Positions 1 to 9,955 of a DNA stretch of 64,000 nt are shown here, one piece after another. The translations under genes and the position numbers were made by a program. Source of the DNA: Bin5 sp022827195 (GTDB lineage Bacteria; Chloroflexota; Anaerolineae; Caldilineales; Caldilineaceae); assembly GCA_965208275.1 (NCBI GenBank), contig OZ242331.1, forward strand, positions 2,666,001 through 2,730,000, given 5' to 3'. Positions within the stretch are counted from its first letter, which is position 1; each line of letters begins with the position of its first letter. The notes below the pieces were generated by a model. The model did not search any database. It was not told the DNA's origin and saw only the letters and a program-made list of their open reading frames with translations.

Positions 1-894
1 GCCGTCAGATACGAACAGCGCTTCGGGTTCAGCATCGAGACGCGAACTGAGGAGCACTTGCTGGACGCGGTGCCCCTGCTGGAGCGAGTCACGGCGGCGC
101 GCTTTCGACAGGAGTTAGACCGGATCTTCCAGGAAGCAAGACCGGAAGAAGCGATATTGCGGTTAGACGAATTGGGCGTGCTCAAGCAGATTCATTCCGA
201 CTTGCGGGCAGGCGCGGCATTTGCTCGGAACTGCGCTGCGCTGCGAACCAGACTGACTGCAATGCATCAGTTCAGCGACCAGATGGAGGCATGTGAGTCC
301 GGTTTCTATTCGGATGAGGGCCGGGAGAAAGTTGAGGCGGCGGCGACGGCGAGAGTTGCTCACATGGCAAGCGGCGAATCAGGCTTGGAGGCCCCTGTTG
401 AACGGCTCTATTGGGGGGTTCTCATCTACGATCTGCTGCCCTCGGAGCTTGAAATCGATAGGAGTCCGTCCGACGTAGAGTTGGCATTGAGCGAAAGGTT
501 CAGGTTGCGCGGCGAGACTCGCCGGCTGACGAGACAGCTTCGGCAGTTGAAGATGAGTTTGCCGCTTCTGGCCGGAAAGAAAACGGTTCCAAGTACGGTT
601 GTACATATCTTGGACCAAGCGCAACCGGCGGCCCGAGTGCTGCTTTCAATTCTGGAAGTTGACCCGATTTTGCGAGAGCGCTTGCTGTGCTATGCGCAGA
701 CATGGCGTCACGTCAGCCCTTCGATGGACGGTAAAGACCTGGAGAAGCTCGGCTTGAAACCTGGCCCGCTTTACGGAGAGATCCTGCGCAGATTGCGTGC
801 GGCACTGCTTGATGGAGATGTGCAAGCAGGAGCGGCCGAATGGGAGTTCGCCAAAGGAATCGTGAGTGAGAAGTTGGAAAAGTCGTTCGAATAG
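1..894 (+). CDS. CCA/poly(A)-polymerase-family tRNA nucleotidyltransferase, C-terminal part (5' truncated by window)
   Basis: The reading frame is open from the first base, so the start lies outside the window; 297 residues are visible. They match the part of class II CCA-adding enzymes that follows the catalytic head. The first residues (AVRYEQRFGFSIE) resemble the segment that closes the head/neck domain, and a helical body follows. Near the C-terminus (about visible residues 240-265) the segment DGKDLEKLGLKPGPLYGEIL is the characteristic tail motif of bacterial tRNA nucleotidyltransferases. These enzymes add or repair the 3'-CCA of tRNA using CTP and ATP. The nucleotidyltransferase DxD motif is upstream and cannot be checked, so a poly(A) polymerase or a CBS/DHH fusion remains possible. 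Confidence 0.8.
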   Translation, partial: AVRYEQRFGFSIETRTEEHLLDAVPLLERVTAARFRQELDRIFQEARPEEAILRLDELGVLKQIHSDLRAGAAFARNCAALRTRLTAMHQFSDQMEACESGFYSDEGREKVEAAATARVAHMASGESGLEAPVERLYWGVLIYDLLPSELEIDRSPSDVELALSERFRLRGETRRLTRQLRQLKMSLPLLAGKKTVPSTVVHILDQAQPAARVLLSILEVDPILRERLLCYAQTWRHVSPSMDGKDLEKLGLKPGPLYGEILRRLRAALLDGDVQAGAAEWEFAKGIVSEKLEKSFE

Positions 895-927
895 ACTCCA
901 GTGCGACGCGCCAAGGGAAGACAATCG

Positions 928-2094
928 ATGAGAATTTCCGCAGTCAGACCGATACTCGCTCAGGGAGAGCGCCGCATATTCGTATTCGTCAAGGTGGAGA
1001 CCGACCAGGCGGGGCTGGTTGGCTGGGGTGAGGCTACAGTCGAGGGAAAGCCGCGGGCGGTAGCCGGATGCGTCAAGGACATGGAGCCGATGGTATTGGG
1101 GTATGACCCGCTGGAGGTGGAGCATTGCTGGCAGGTACTCTACCGCGGCGGCTTCTGGCGACAGGGGATCATCGGCCTGTCGGCCCTTTCCGGAATCGAC
1201 CAGGCGCTTTGGGACATAAAGGGCAAGGAGGCGGGGAAGCCGATCTATGAACTATTGGGCGGCAAGGTGCGGGAGCGGGTGCGAATGTACACGCACTTTG
1301 GCGGCAGTACGCCGGAGGAAATGGCCCGGAGCGCGCGGTCCAAAGCGGATAAAGGCTGGAACGCGATCAAGACGGTGCCTGTTCCGATTACAAACATAGT
1401 GGATGGGCCGGCCGTTTTGGACGAGGCCGAGGCCGGCTTGCGGGCTGTTCGGGAGGCTGTCGGGAACGACGTGGACATCCTGCTGGATATGCACGGGCGG
1501 GTAACGCCGCAGATGGCGATTCGCTACGCGCGACGATTTGAACCGTATGAGCCGTTCTTCATGGAAGAGCCTGTACAGGCGGAGAACCCGGCGGCAATGG
1601 CCCAGGTGGCCAAGGCCACGAACATTCCGATCGCCACCGGCGAGCGGCTCCTCACGCGATGGGGGTTCCGCGAGATTCTTGAGACCGGTGCGGCCAGCCT
1701 GCTGCAGCCGGACGCGTGCCATGCAGGCGGCATAAGTGAAGTGCGGCGGATCGGCGCGCAGGCCGAAGTCTATTATGCGGGACTTGCGCCCCACAATCCC
1801 TATGGCCCTATATCGACCGCGGCCTGTGTTCAGGTAGATTTTGCGACGCCCAACTTTGTCATTCAGGAGATGGTGGACCCGGATGACATGCCGATTTCGA
1901 TGACAGAGTTTGTCGAAGAGCCGTTGAAGGTGGTTGACGGCCATATCTTGCCGCCGGACAGACCGGGCCTCGGCGTTGAGCTTGATGAAGCCGCCTGCGC
2001 CCGCTGTGAACCGGACTTCAGCTCGACGGCTGTTTTGAACTCTTATCGCTTGTACCTGGCCCGCCACAGCGACGGGGGCGTGGCAGATTTATAG
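928..2094 (+). CDS. Enolase-superfamily (mandelate racemase/galactonate dehydratase-like) enzyme
   Basis: A 388-residue protein. ATG 928 is preferred over GTG 901 because AAGGGAAG lies just upstream and family N-termini begin at about this point. The C-terminal barrel carries acidic metal ligands in LLDMHG (D187), FMEEPV (E213/E214) and GER (E239), plus histidines in DMHG (H189) and APHNPYGP (H289). This arrangement is seen in sugar-acid dehydratases of the D-galactonate/D-gluconate dehydratase type, which abstract a proton next to a carboxylate with Mg2+ bound. The likely role is dehydration of an aldonate in sugar catabolism; the exact substrate cannot be read from sequence. It lies between a tRNA-processing gene and coaBC, so context adds little. 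Confidence 0.82.
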   Translation: MRISAVRPILAQGERRIFVFVKVETDQAGLVGWGEATVEGKPRAVAGCVKDMEPMVLGYDPLEVEHCWQVLYRGGFWRQGIIGLSALSGIDQALWDIKGKEAGKPIYELLGGKVRERVRMYTHFGGSTPEEMARSARSKADKGWNAIKTVPVPITNIVDGPAVLDEAEAGLRAVREAVGNDVDILLDMHGRVTPQMAIRYARRFEPYEPFFMEEPVQAENPAAMAQVAKATNIPIATGERLLTRWGFREILETGAASLLQPDACHAGGISEVRRIGAQAEVYYAGLAPHNPYGPISTAACVQVDFATPNFVIQEMVDPDDMPISMTEFVEEPLKVVDGHILPPDRPGLGVELDEAACARCEPDFSSTAVLNSYRLYLARHSDGGVADL

Positions 2095-2154
2095 CGCGAT
2101 ATCGCGCACATTCACAGTTCGCAGTAAGGGAAGGACATAGTACGGACCGGACTC

Positions 2155-3429
2155 ATGGCTCCAATTCTCTCGGGCAAACGGATCATTCTGGGCATTAGCG
2201 GCGGCATTGCGGCCTATAAGTCGGTAACTCTGGCCAGCCGGTTTACGCAGGCAAACGCGCTGGTGGATGTGATCATGACCCACTCGGCGGCGAAGTTTGT
2301 GGCGCCCGTGACCTTTCAGTCGATCACCCAGCGCAGCGTTGCGACCGATACGTTTGAGTTTTGGCATGACGCGGGGCGGTTGCGAATCGGTCATGTTGCG
2401 CTGGCGCACGCGGCCGATCTGTTCATCATCGCACCGGCCACTGCGCATACGATTGCCAGACTTGCTTTGGGACTCAGCGATGATTTGTTGAGCATCACCG
2501 CTCTCAGCTACAAGGGCCCGATGCTGCTGGCGCCGGCGATGGAAACGAATATGTGGACACACCCGGCGACGATGCACAATGTGCAGACTTTGCGCGATTG
2601 GGGCGTCGATTTCATCGGGCCGGCGGAGGGGCGCCTGGCTTCGGGTGAAGTTGGAGAGGGGCGGGTGGCGGAACCGGAGGAGATATTTGAAGTCGCCTGC
2701 AAGGTAATCGGGCGGGGAGGCCCTCTGGACGGATTGCGAGTCCTGATCACCGCCGGGGGTACGCGTGAGCCGATCGACCCGGTCCGCTTCATGGGCAACC
2801 ACTCTACGGGCAAGATGGGGGCTGCGCTGGCGCGCGCGGCGCGTGATCTGGGGGCAGAGACCGTTCTGGTCCACGCGCCGCTGGCGGTGCATCCTCCCGG
2901 GGGGGTAACACTGGTGCCGGTGCATACGGCCCATCAGATGTACGGGACGGTGATGGAAAGGCTGCCCAAGACCGACGTCTTGATTGGTGCGGCTGCGGTG
3001 GCGGACTACCGGCCGACGGACAGTGCAGACCGCAAGCTAAAGAAGTCGCCCAAGCAGCAGATAATCACGCTCGAGAGGACACCGGATATCCTCCAGACGG
3101 TCGGCGAGCAGCGGGAGGAGACCAGGCGGCACCCGCGACTGGTCATCGGTTTTGCTGCGGAGACGAATGACCTAGAAGCCAATGCCGTCGACAAGCTGAC
3201 GAAGAAGAACCTTGACCTCATCGTCCTCAACGACGTAACGGCGCCGGACAGCGGGTTTGCCGTGGATACGAATCGGGTGACGCTGTTTGAGCGCGACGGC
3301 AGCCGCGAAGCCTGGCCGCTGATGAGCAAGGATGAGGTGGCCCAGGCGATCATGCAGAGGGTTGTGGCGCGGCTGGGACGGCGCAATTGGAAGAGGCCGC
3401 GGCAGCCGTCCCAGGTTGACGAACCGTAG
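2155..3429 (+). CDS. coaBC: Bifunctional phosphopantothenoylcysteine decarboxylase/phosphopantothenate-cysteine ligase
   Basis: A 424-residue two-domain enzyme that makes 4'-phosphopantetheine for coenzyme A. The N-terminal flavin-dependent CoaC half (about 1-185) has the GISGGIAAYK start motif, an active-site His at residue 80 (RIGHVALAHAAD) and a substrate clamp near residue 163. The CoaB half (about 190-410) has ITAGGTREPIDPVR, a KLKK lysine motif, GFAAET and the LNDV asparagine motif of the CTP-dependent ligase. The usual PxMNxxMW motif of the decarboxylase reads PAMETNMW here, so its conserved Asn is Glu (residue 130), and the clamp reads LASG rather than LACG. All other family features are intact and the length is normal. 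Confidence 0.95.
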   Translation: MAPILSGKRIILGISGGIAAYKSVTLASRFTQANALVDVIMTHSAAKFVAPVTFQSITQRSVATDTFEFWHDAGRLRIGHVALAHAADLFIIAPATAHTIARLALGLSDDLLSITALSYKGPMLLAPAMETNMWTHPATMHNVQTLRDWGVDFIGPAEGRLASGEVGEGRVAEPEEIFEVACKVIGRGGPLDGLRVLITAGGTREPIDPVRFMGNHSTGKMGAALARAARDLGAETVLVHAPLAVHPPGGVTLVPVHTAHQMYGTVMERLPKTDVLIGAAAVADYRPTDSADRKLKKSPKQQIITLERTPDILQTVGEQREETRRHPRLVIGFAAETNDLEANAVDKLTKKNLDLIVLNDVTAPDSGFAVDTNRVTLFERDGSREAWPLMSKDEVAQAIMQRVVARLGRRNWKRPRQPSQVDEP

Positions 3430-3802
3430 GCCCAAGGAAAGCGGCCTCGATGCGATGCGCCCGCGTTTGCGGCGCTCTGCCGGTCAGGTTGAAGCGGTGC
3501 AGCGGCTCTCGCGGCCACCCGCGAACTTCGGACTTTCGGCGTTGGGAGGAGACTGGACCCCTCCGTTTTCCTCATTGCGGAACTTCGACTTCAGTTCGGC
3601 GAACGCTGCAAGTACAGTTGTTACTTCGAGTTGCTGCAAGGTCGTTGCCTTTGGCACTCGCAGGTCCGCAGGAAGCGGCGGGGCGGACGGAACGGCTTGG
3701 ACGGGCCGACTTCAGGCAGGAAGCCCGAGGAAACAGTGCCGGGACGGGCCGGCGATTTCACACTTACGCCGGTCCTGCGGCGCGGCGTGCGACCCGGCTA
3801 CC
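3430..3802. other. Non-coding gap between the convergent coaBC and alpha-2-macroglobulin genes
   Basis: 373 bases lie between the coaBC stop (+) and the alpha-2-macroglobulin stop (-). Open frames cross it on the plus strand, but their predicted products are Arg/Ala/Gly-rich, show no recognisable family and run into flanking genes. No clear hairpin followed by a T-run was found for either gene, and no tRNA or known RNA fold was recognised. Confidence 0.5.
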
Positions 3803-6800
3803 TCACTCTTCATCCGCCACGATCACTACCATTTCGGTGCCTGACCTGCCGAAAGTCTCAGGTGCATACATCTCCTCCGCTTTGGCTGGCGGCGCGACGA
3901 AGGTGCCCGGCGTCGTGGCCCTCGCCATATAGCTGTATTCGTATACCCCTGCCCAAAGATACGAAGTGAAGGCTTCGGCGCGCTCGTCTCGCAGGTTCTG
4001 GTGCTGGTACCAGCTGCCCCACCACCGGCGGTCGCGATTTCGGTCCGGCTCTTCAGGCGGGTTGGCGGTGACGGCGAGTTCAGGGTTGAGGATCTCCAGA
4101 CCGGCGGGCAGCGGGTCGGCCAGTGCGACATGGACGCGACGCGAGGGCGCGGCCATGGTGAGCTTGATGCGGACGCGGGCGCCGGCGCGGATGTGCCATA
4201 CACCGTCATCGTCGCGGCGGACATCGGCGGGGTCGTCGACAGCTTCATAGACGCGCTCGACGGCAAAGCCGTGGTCTGCTGGCGCGAGGCGGAGGTCCAG
4301 GGGGGCGTAGCGCAGGCCCAGCCGATAGTAGAGCCGTCCCTGGCCTTCTTTCTGCAGGACCAGGGGAAGGTCTTCGTCCGACCGGGTCGCGCCTGTCCGG
4401 AGGAGCTGCATAGGCAGGTCAAGATTGACGATTTCGGTTGAGCGGCCCTCGAATGTATGGCCGCCCGCGAACTGTTCGCCCAGCCAGATGCGGGCGACGA
4501 AGTCGGGTGTCATCGACTCGAAGGTATTGAAGTAGCGGTCCATGGCCAGCAGCACCCAGACGTTTTCCTGGGTATTGCTCCAGCGGCCGGCGGTGCGATG
4601 CCCCAGCAGTCCTCGTACCAGCTTTGAGATCAGATCGCTGTCGGGCTGATCGACGACGAGGGCTTCGAGCAGGACGGCGTCCGAGCGCCGGTTTGAATGG
4701 AGCAGCAGGTAGTCGCCGTCGCTGTAGCCGGAGGCGACTGTGGCTGCGCCGGCGGTCTCGGTCACACGGTTGTTGAGTAAGCGCCTAATCTCATCTACTG
4801 TCTCACGCAGGGCCGTTTCGCCGCTCAGCACGAACAGGAGCCAGCCGATGCTTTCGAGCGACAGATTTTCCAGGCCATTTGTGTCGATCAGTCTTCTGGC
4901 CTTGGCCGGGTCATGGTCTCCGAGAAGCGTGCGGACATAGAGTGCGTAGGAGGAAAGCCCGCGCCGGACCTCGGCGCCGTACCAATGGGGGAAGTGATCT
5001 TCGACGTTGCGCAGGTAGTCCAGCGAGCGACTCAGCACTTCGCCGGGAACTTGGTAGCCTTTGAGGCGGGCGCGGGCCAGGGCATGGGCGACGTGGATGC
5101 TGTGGTAGGGCCAAATATCGCCGCCTCGCCGCCAGATGGGGAAGCCGCCGTTGTGGTGCTGCAAGGTCTGCAGCATCTGCAGGTCGCGTTCCATGGTAGT
5201 TTCGATCTCTGCGGGAGATGGCAGCCCCTCGGCGTCGAATGCGGTCAAGACGTCGCGCAGCGCGGCCACGCCGAGGATGCGGGAAGCGATCTGTTCGGTG
5301 CACTCGTAGGGGTACTGGACCAGGTAGATGTAGGCGTCGGTCAGCGCCTGCAGGGCGGTTGAGGAGAAGGTTACTTCGAGGCCGCCGTAGTTCGGGACCG
5401 TGTCGGCAGGGGGCCGCAGGGTCTGTAGTATTGTGCCGCTGGCGTCAATCTCGCCGTAGACGGCGAAGGCCTCGGTTGTTGCAGGCGTGTAGACCGGAAG
5501 ATCGATTTCGGCTGCGTCGGCAGAGGAGGGCTGGTTGGCGTCGGCTGCTGCGAACTGAAAGCGGGCCGTGCCTGGGCTTTCGGTTGTCGCCGGGAAGCGG
5601 ACTTCGACGCGGTCGTTGGCGGGCACGGTCAGGGCGTAGCCGGCCGCTTCTTCTTCCCCGTTCTCGGCTAGCAGGTCGGCGTTGGCGGCGCGAACCACCA
5701 CGTGTGCAAGCAGGGGTTCGTCGGTCTGGTTCTGAAGCACGACGGGCAGATCGAAGCTGTCGCCGAAGTTGAGGAAGCGGGGCGGGGCGGGCCGCACCAT
5801 CAGGGGCAGACGCGCGGTCAGATTCGATTCGCCGGTCCCAAAGTATTTGCCGCCGGCGACGGAGACAACCAACACGCGGTAGCGGGTCAGATTGTCGGGC
5901 AACGTTACGGTTACACTGGCCTGGCCGTTTGCGTCGGTACGTACTTCAGGCGCAAAGAGGGCCAAGGGATCGAAGTCCAGGCGCAGGCGAAGCTGGGCCG
6001 TTCCGTCTGCTGACGCGCCCCCGTCGACGGCCATCTCTTCCATTTCCATGTCGGCCGCAGCAGCCGGCGCTGCCATTGCAAAGGCCATTGACCTCTGCTG
6101 CATTTCGGGTTCCGGGGGTGGTTGGGGGGTACCGGTCGGTGAAGGTCCAGCGGCCTGGAGCAACTGTGGACTGGCGAGCTGCAGATGGGCCCGATTGTGG
6201 TAGTTGCTGACGCCGGGACCGCGTTCGCGGTAGAAGTGGCTTACGGGGTCTAGCAGCTGGTAGCCGGTCAGGGCCAAGATCGCTTCGTCGACAACGACTA
6301 TGGCAAACTCAGCGTCCGCGACGGGTTTGCCGTCTGCGTCGTGCACGGACACGTCGATGGTGGTCTCCCCGCCCGGCTCCAGCTTGAGCGATCGTGGGGC
6401 GGCGTCGACGTGCAGCCTGCGGCTAAGCGGTGGGACTGAGAGGTTCAGCCGTCCGCTGGCGTAGGCGGGTCGGCGCGGCAAGGCGAGCAGGTCGTTGCCG
6501 GCATCGTCTACCCGCAGCGTCGATCCGACAAGGTCCACTTGGAGATAGACATTCGGGATGTGTGCGTCCCCTATCGGCACGGACAGGGTATGGGTCGGGC
6601 CGTCCATTGTGAAGCGTTCGCTGGTCACCATGCCGTCGCGCCGCAGTGTCAAGAGGCCTTCAGCAGGGAAGAAGGGGGCCTGCACAAGGATCTGGGCGGT
6701 ATCGCCGGGGGCGTAGGTCTCGCCATCCGGTATCAGTTGCAGATTCTCCTGCTCGACGTTTCGGCTCGGCGGACGTTGTCCGCCGCTCACCCAGCGCGTC

Positions 6801-9800
6801 ATTTCGGTCAGATTGCTGCGGCCGGCAGCGTCAACTACGGTGGCGCTGATGCGGTACTCTCCTCCCAAGGCTGTATCGAAGGTACAGCTGGCGAATTCGC
6901 GATCCTTGCTGTGGGGATCGGAAGCGGCCGAGGACGCAGCCGTGCACTCCTGAACATCCTCCTCTTTCTCGCGCCAGCTGCCGTCGCGGAACTCCCAGGC
7001 GAGCCGCGCGGCACGAACGGTTACGCTGTGACCTTCGATCGGGTTGCCGTCAATATCGGTGACCACAAGCTCGACTGGGAGGGGCTCGCCCTGTTCGACA
7101 AAGTATCGGTCGGTGCGCAAGCCGACGTAGCGGTCGGCCGGATGCAGCAGGAGGTTGGCGCGGCTGGACCAAGCCTGGCGGTTGACGTCAAGTACGGTTG
7201 CGGTCGTGTCGAGGCTGACGGGCAGATTTCCGGTTGCTTCGGCGGCTTCACCGGCAGGGAAATCTATACGCAGGTTGTGTTGGCCGGCGGCGTCGGTGCG
7301 TGAAGTGAAGGAGGCGTAGCCGATGTAGCCGTAGTTTTCGTCATATCTCCACCACGGAGACCACTTGCCAAAGACGAAGCCGGACCAGTTGGGGGGTTCG
7401 TAGAAGCCAGACGAGGCCTCGACTCCCCATTCCACGTCGGCGTTGGAAAGGGGGCCGCCGGCGAAGTAGGCGGCGCTAACGGTTGCCAGGGCGTGGCCGC
7501 CGGCGACGTGCGGGCCTTCGCTGACGCGAGCGCTGACTTCAAATTCGGGACGGCGAAACTCCTGTACCTGGATCTCATGATAGTAACGCGCGGCGTCCCG
7601 GCGGAGGGTGCCGGACGAGGGCTCCAGCTCGATCCAGGCGTAACCCAGGTTAACGTTTTCGGGAAGTTCGAAATCGAAATGGAATCCCCCCAGGGCGTTG
7701 ACTGCCGCTTCTCCTGCGCTGATCTGGTTGCGAGACGAATCATGGACTACAAAGGAGAGGCGGCGGGCCGCGTTTTGCCGAAACAGGCTGAGGTCCCCTT
7801 CCGGGCCGGGCTCGACACGGCGTATCCAGCCTTTGACGCTGACAGTCTCGCCAGGACGGTAGATTTTGCGGTCGTCGAAGACGTAGTAACGGACTTCGGG
7901 GCGCGGGGTCGTTCGGGACCAGCCACGATTCTCGTCTTCATCCCAGCGAAAAAAGTAGTCAAATCTGGGCAGGAAGGCCACATCGTTGTTGTGGCGGGCA
8001 ATCAGCAGCTGTGAACCTATAGACGGGAGAGGGAGCCGTGCTGTGCCGGTCTCGTCCGTTGCATCTTGCGTGTCTGTCGGCCAGAGTTGTACGGTTGCAC
8101 CTTCAACAGGCGCGCCATCGGACAGGCGATTGGTCCAAACGAGCATCTCGTCGGCATCGACAAAGGCCTCGACGCCAAGGTGCGTCACCTGCACCCATCT
8201 GGAAATACGCATCTGATCCAACCGCCGATTGAATGGGTCGGGGGCGGCGGCTGAGGTGACCTCCTCCGGTTCTACCACCAGAATGAGGTGGCCGGTTTCG
8301 CCTTCCAGCGCGTCCGACAGGTCGATGCTCGTCTCGACTAGTTGATCATCGGCGGCGTTGATTTGCAGCGTGCGTTCGAGGATTGGTTCGCCAGGCGGCT
8401 CTTTACGGAGGCCGCGCGAGTAGTCGTTGCTCCATTGCAAGTAGGTTCTAAAATGCTCCGGCAAGACGCGAAGTGCGCGCATGCTGACAGTCTTGAGGTT
8501 AACAGTGTAGATTGGGAAAGCCGGCCTGGCGTAGGGATCCAGGGTGGCTATTGGGCCACCGCTGTTCGTCGTCAGAATGACCTGCGCAGGCCCGACGCTG
8601 AACTGAACGCTCAGGTCTTCGGTCAGCGACTGGCCGAAGCTGTCGGAAAGTTCGGCGGGAACGGTTACGCTGTATGTCGCACGGCCTGGCACGACGGCCC
8701 GTATTTCGATGCGATTGCCATACAGGTCATAGGAGACGGCCGGCGGCTCGGGCTCGATGGCGAAGAGCGCCGGGTCAAACTTTTCGGCGTCGATGGGATT
8801 GTTGAACTGGAGGAACCAGGTTGCACCGGGGGGGCATTCGCCGTCGTAGCCGCATCCGGTACGGCGCAGGGCAAACGGGGGGAGCGTCTGGAAGCTGAAG
8901 CTCTGCGGGTGGGCGGAGACGAGGGGCCCTTCCTCGGAGGGGGTGCCGGGGGGAAAGGTCACGGTAACGGTCGTGTCGGCCGGAAGGGGTTCTTCAGCCA
9001 CAAATGCCAGCCAACGGTCCGGGTGGGTCGCGGCAATCAGCCTTTTTATCCGGTTTTCGGAGGCGATTTCTTGCTCGTTGGCCAGGCGGACGGCGTAGCT
9101 CTGCCCGCGCGCGGTAACCTGCGCAATCTTGATCAGTTCGGCTGGGTCGATGCGCTGGTCGAATTGGGCAAACAGGACGGGCTCCAAGGGCAGTGGGCCG
9201 CCTGTGGGGTGTCCTGTCTGCAGGGTGGGCGGGGGCGTGCGGAAAGTCCAGGTGACGGTCTCTTCGAGGGCGGACCCTGCGGTGGACTTCGTGCCGGCCG
9301 GGATTTGAACTGTGTACTCGGTCGCCATGGGCATGCGGTCGGCGCCGTCGAGGGCGGCTTCGAAGAAGAGCGTCCTGGTGCCGACCCAGCGCCAGTGTCC
9401 GGGAACGGCCGGCGTGATGACGGCCGGGGGATCCTGCTGGCCCAGCTCCTGGTGGCTGGTGAGGGCAACCATGGGCTGGTTGAAGGTGACGCTCATCTGC
9501 GGGGCAAGCGGGACGTCTCCTTGCGGGGAATAGCGCAGGACGGCGAGGGGCGCGTCGCTGTCAGGGCCGGGCTGGGAGGCGTCCTGCGGCGGAGGAAATG
9601 GCAGAGCTATCTCCTCGCCGGGCCGAGGCGGGGGCAGGCTTTCTTGGGGCAAGCGGGCCTGCTCGATGTCGCTCTCTACGGCCTGGATGGGTGGTAGGCG
9701 GTCCAGCAGGTTCTGCAGCTGCGCCGGCGTTAGGTCCGTGGTCTGGGCGCGGGGTGGCCGCGCTTCAGCAGCGTCCCAACCGGGCTGCCCTTCGCTCAGG

Positions 9801-9955
9801 GTGAAAGGGAGAGGAGCGTCATCCCGTTCGTCTAATTCGATGAAATCGTCTTCATAGTAGGCGGGTTCGCTGGGTTCGGAGCCACCGGACATGCAGCTGA
9901 GGGATGCCAGCGCGAGCATCAGGATCGGGATTGACAGGGCTGTTCGGCAGTTCAT
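3803..9955 (-). CDS. Bacterial alpha-2-macroglobulin family protein, probable lipoprotein
   Basis: A very large protein (2050 residues). It opens with a signal peptide of about 20 hydrophobic residues ending in LASLSC, a weak lipobox, so envelope anchoring at Cys21 or secretion is expected. An acidic Pro-rich linker and Ig-like macroglobulin domains follow. A low-complexity Met/Ala/Glu segment at roughly residues 1284-1310 may be the bait region. The A2M core (FAPEVRTDANG...) comes next. A CTEQ thioester motif has its reactive Cys at residue 1552, followed by an alpha-alpha toroid thioester domain and a C-terminal receptor-like domain. Family members trap proteases covalently when the bait is cut, protecting the periplasm or cell surface. 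The penicillin-binding protein 1C gene that often accompanies bacterial A2M is not nearby. A good AGGAGA ribosome site precedes the ATG. Confidence 0.93.
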   Translation of the reverse strand: MNCRTALSIPILMLALASLSCMSGGSEPSEPAYYEDDFIELDERDDAPLPFTLSEGQPGWDAAEARPPRAQTTDLTPAQLQNLLDRLPPIQAVESDIEQARLPQESLPPPRPGEEIALPFPPPQDASQPGPDSDAPLAVLRYSPQGDVPLAPQMSVTFNQPMVALTSHQELGQQDPPAVITPAVPGHWRWVGTRTLFFEAALDGADRMPMATEYTVQIPAGTKSTAGSALEETVTWTFRTPPPTLQTGHPTGGPLPLEPVLFAQFDQRIDPAELIKIAQVTARGQSYAVRLANEQEIASENRIKRLIAATHPDRWLAFVAEEPLPADTTVTVTFPPGTPSEEGPLVSAHPQSFSFQTLPPFALRRTGCGYDGECPPGATWFLQFNNPIDAEKFDPALFAIEPEPPAVSYDLYGNRIEIRAVVPGRATYSVTVPAELSDSFGQSLTEDLSVQFSVGPAQVILTTNSGGPIATLDPYARPAFPIYTVNLKTVSMRALRVLPEHFRTYLQWSNDYSRGLRKEPPGEPILERTLQINAADDQLVETSIDLSDALEGETGHLILVVEPEEVTSAAAPDPFNRRLDQMRISRWVQVTHLGVEAFVDADEMLVWTNRLSDGAPVEGATVQLWPTDTQDATDETGTARLPLPSIGSQLLIARHNNDVAFLPRFDYFFRWDEDENRGWSRTTPRPEVRYYVFDDRKIYRPGETVSVKGWIRRVEPGPEGDLSLFRQNAARRLSFVVHDSSRNQISAGEAAVNALGGFHFDFELPENVNLGYAWIELEPSSGTLRRDAARYYHEIQVQEFRRPEFEVSARVSEGPHVAGGHALATVSAAYFAGGPLSNADVEWGVEASSGFYEPPNWSGFVFGKWSPWWRYDENYGYIGYASFTSRTDAAGQHNLRIDFPAGEAAEATGNLPVSLDTTATVLDVNRQAWSSRANLLLHPADRYVGLRTDRYFVEQGEPLPVELVVTDIDGNPIEGHSVTVRAARLAWEFRDGSWREKEEDVQECTAASSAASDPHSKDREFASCTFDTALGGEYRISATVVDAAGRSNLTEMTRWVSGGQRPPSRNVEQENLQLIPDGETYAPGDTAQILVQAPFFPAEGLLTLRRDGMVTSERFTMDGPTHTLSVPIGDAHIPNVYLQVDLVGSTLRVDDAGNDLLALPRRPAYASGRLNLSVPPLSRRLHVDAAPRSLKLEPGGETTIDVSVHDADGKPVADAEFAIVVVDEAILALTGYQLLDPVSHFYRERGPGVSNYHNRAHLQLASPQLLQAAGPSPTGTPQPPPEPEMQQRSMAFAMAAPAAAADMEMEEMAVDGGASADGTAQLRLRLDFDPLALFAPEVRTDANGQASVTVTLPDNLTRYRVLVVSVAGGKYFGTGESNLTARLPLMVRPAPPRFLNFGDSFDLPVVLQNQTDEPLLAHVVVRAANADLLAENGEEEAAGYALTVPANDRVEVRFPATTESPGTARFQFAAADANQPSSADAAEIDLPVYTPATTEAFAVYGEIDASGTILQTLRPPADTVPNYGGLEVTFSSTALQALTDAYIYLVQYPYECTEQIASRILGVAALRDVLTAFDAEGLPSPAEIETTMERDLQMLQTLQHHNGGFPIWRRGGDIWPYHSIHVAHALARARLKGYQVPGEVLSRSLDYLRNVEDHFPHWYGAEVRRGLSSYALYVRTLLGDHDPAKARRLIDTNGLENLSLESIGWLLFVLSGETALRETVDEIRRLLNNRVTETAGAATVASGYSDGDYLLLHSNRRSDAVLLEALVVDQPDSDLISKLVRGLLGHRTAGRWSNTQENVWVLLAMDRYFNTFESMTPDFVARIWLGEQFAGGHTFEGRSTEIVNLDLPMQLLRTGATRSDEDLPLVLQKEGQGRLYYRLGLRYAPLDLRLAPADHGFAVERVYEAVDDPADVRRDDDGVWHIRAGARVRIKLTMAAPSRRVHVALADPLPAGLEILNPELAVTANPPEEPDRNRDRRWWGSWYQHQNLRDERAEAFTSYLWAGVYEYSYMARATTPGTFVAPPAKAEEMYAPETFGRSGTEMVVIVADEE

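Noticed and set aside
3700..3760. GAGGAAACAGTGCC resembling a conserved part of RNase P RNA
   Set aside because: The other conserved RNase P blocks are absent nearby and no stem structure could be traced.
8342..9697. A 451-codon open frame antisense to the alpha-2-macroglobulin gene (+ strand), and others like it within the same gene
   Set aside because: High-GC codon use leaves the opposite frame open. The predicted product is Gly/Arg-rich with no family features, while the opposite strand encodes a complete conserved protein.
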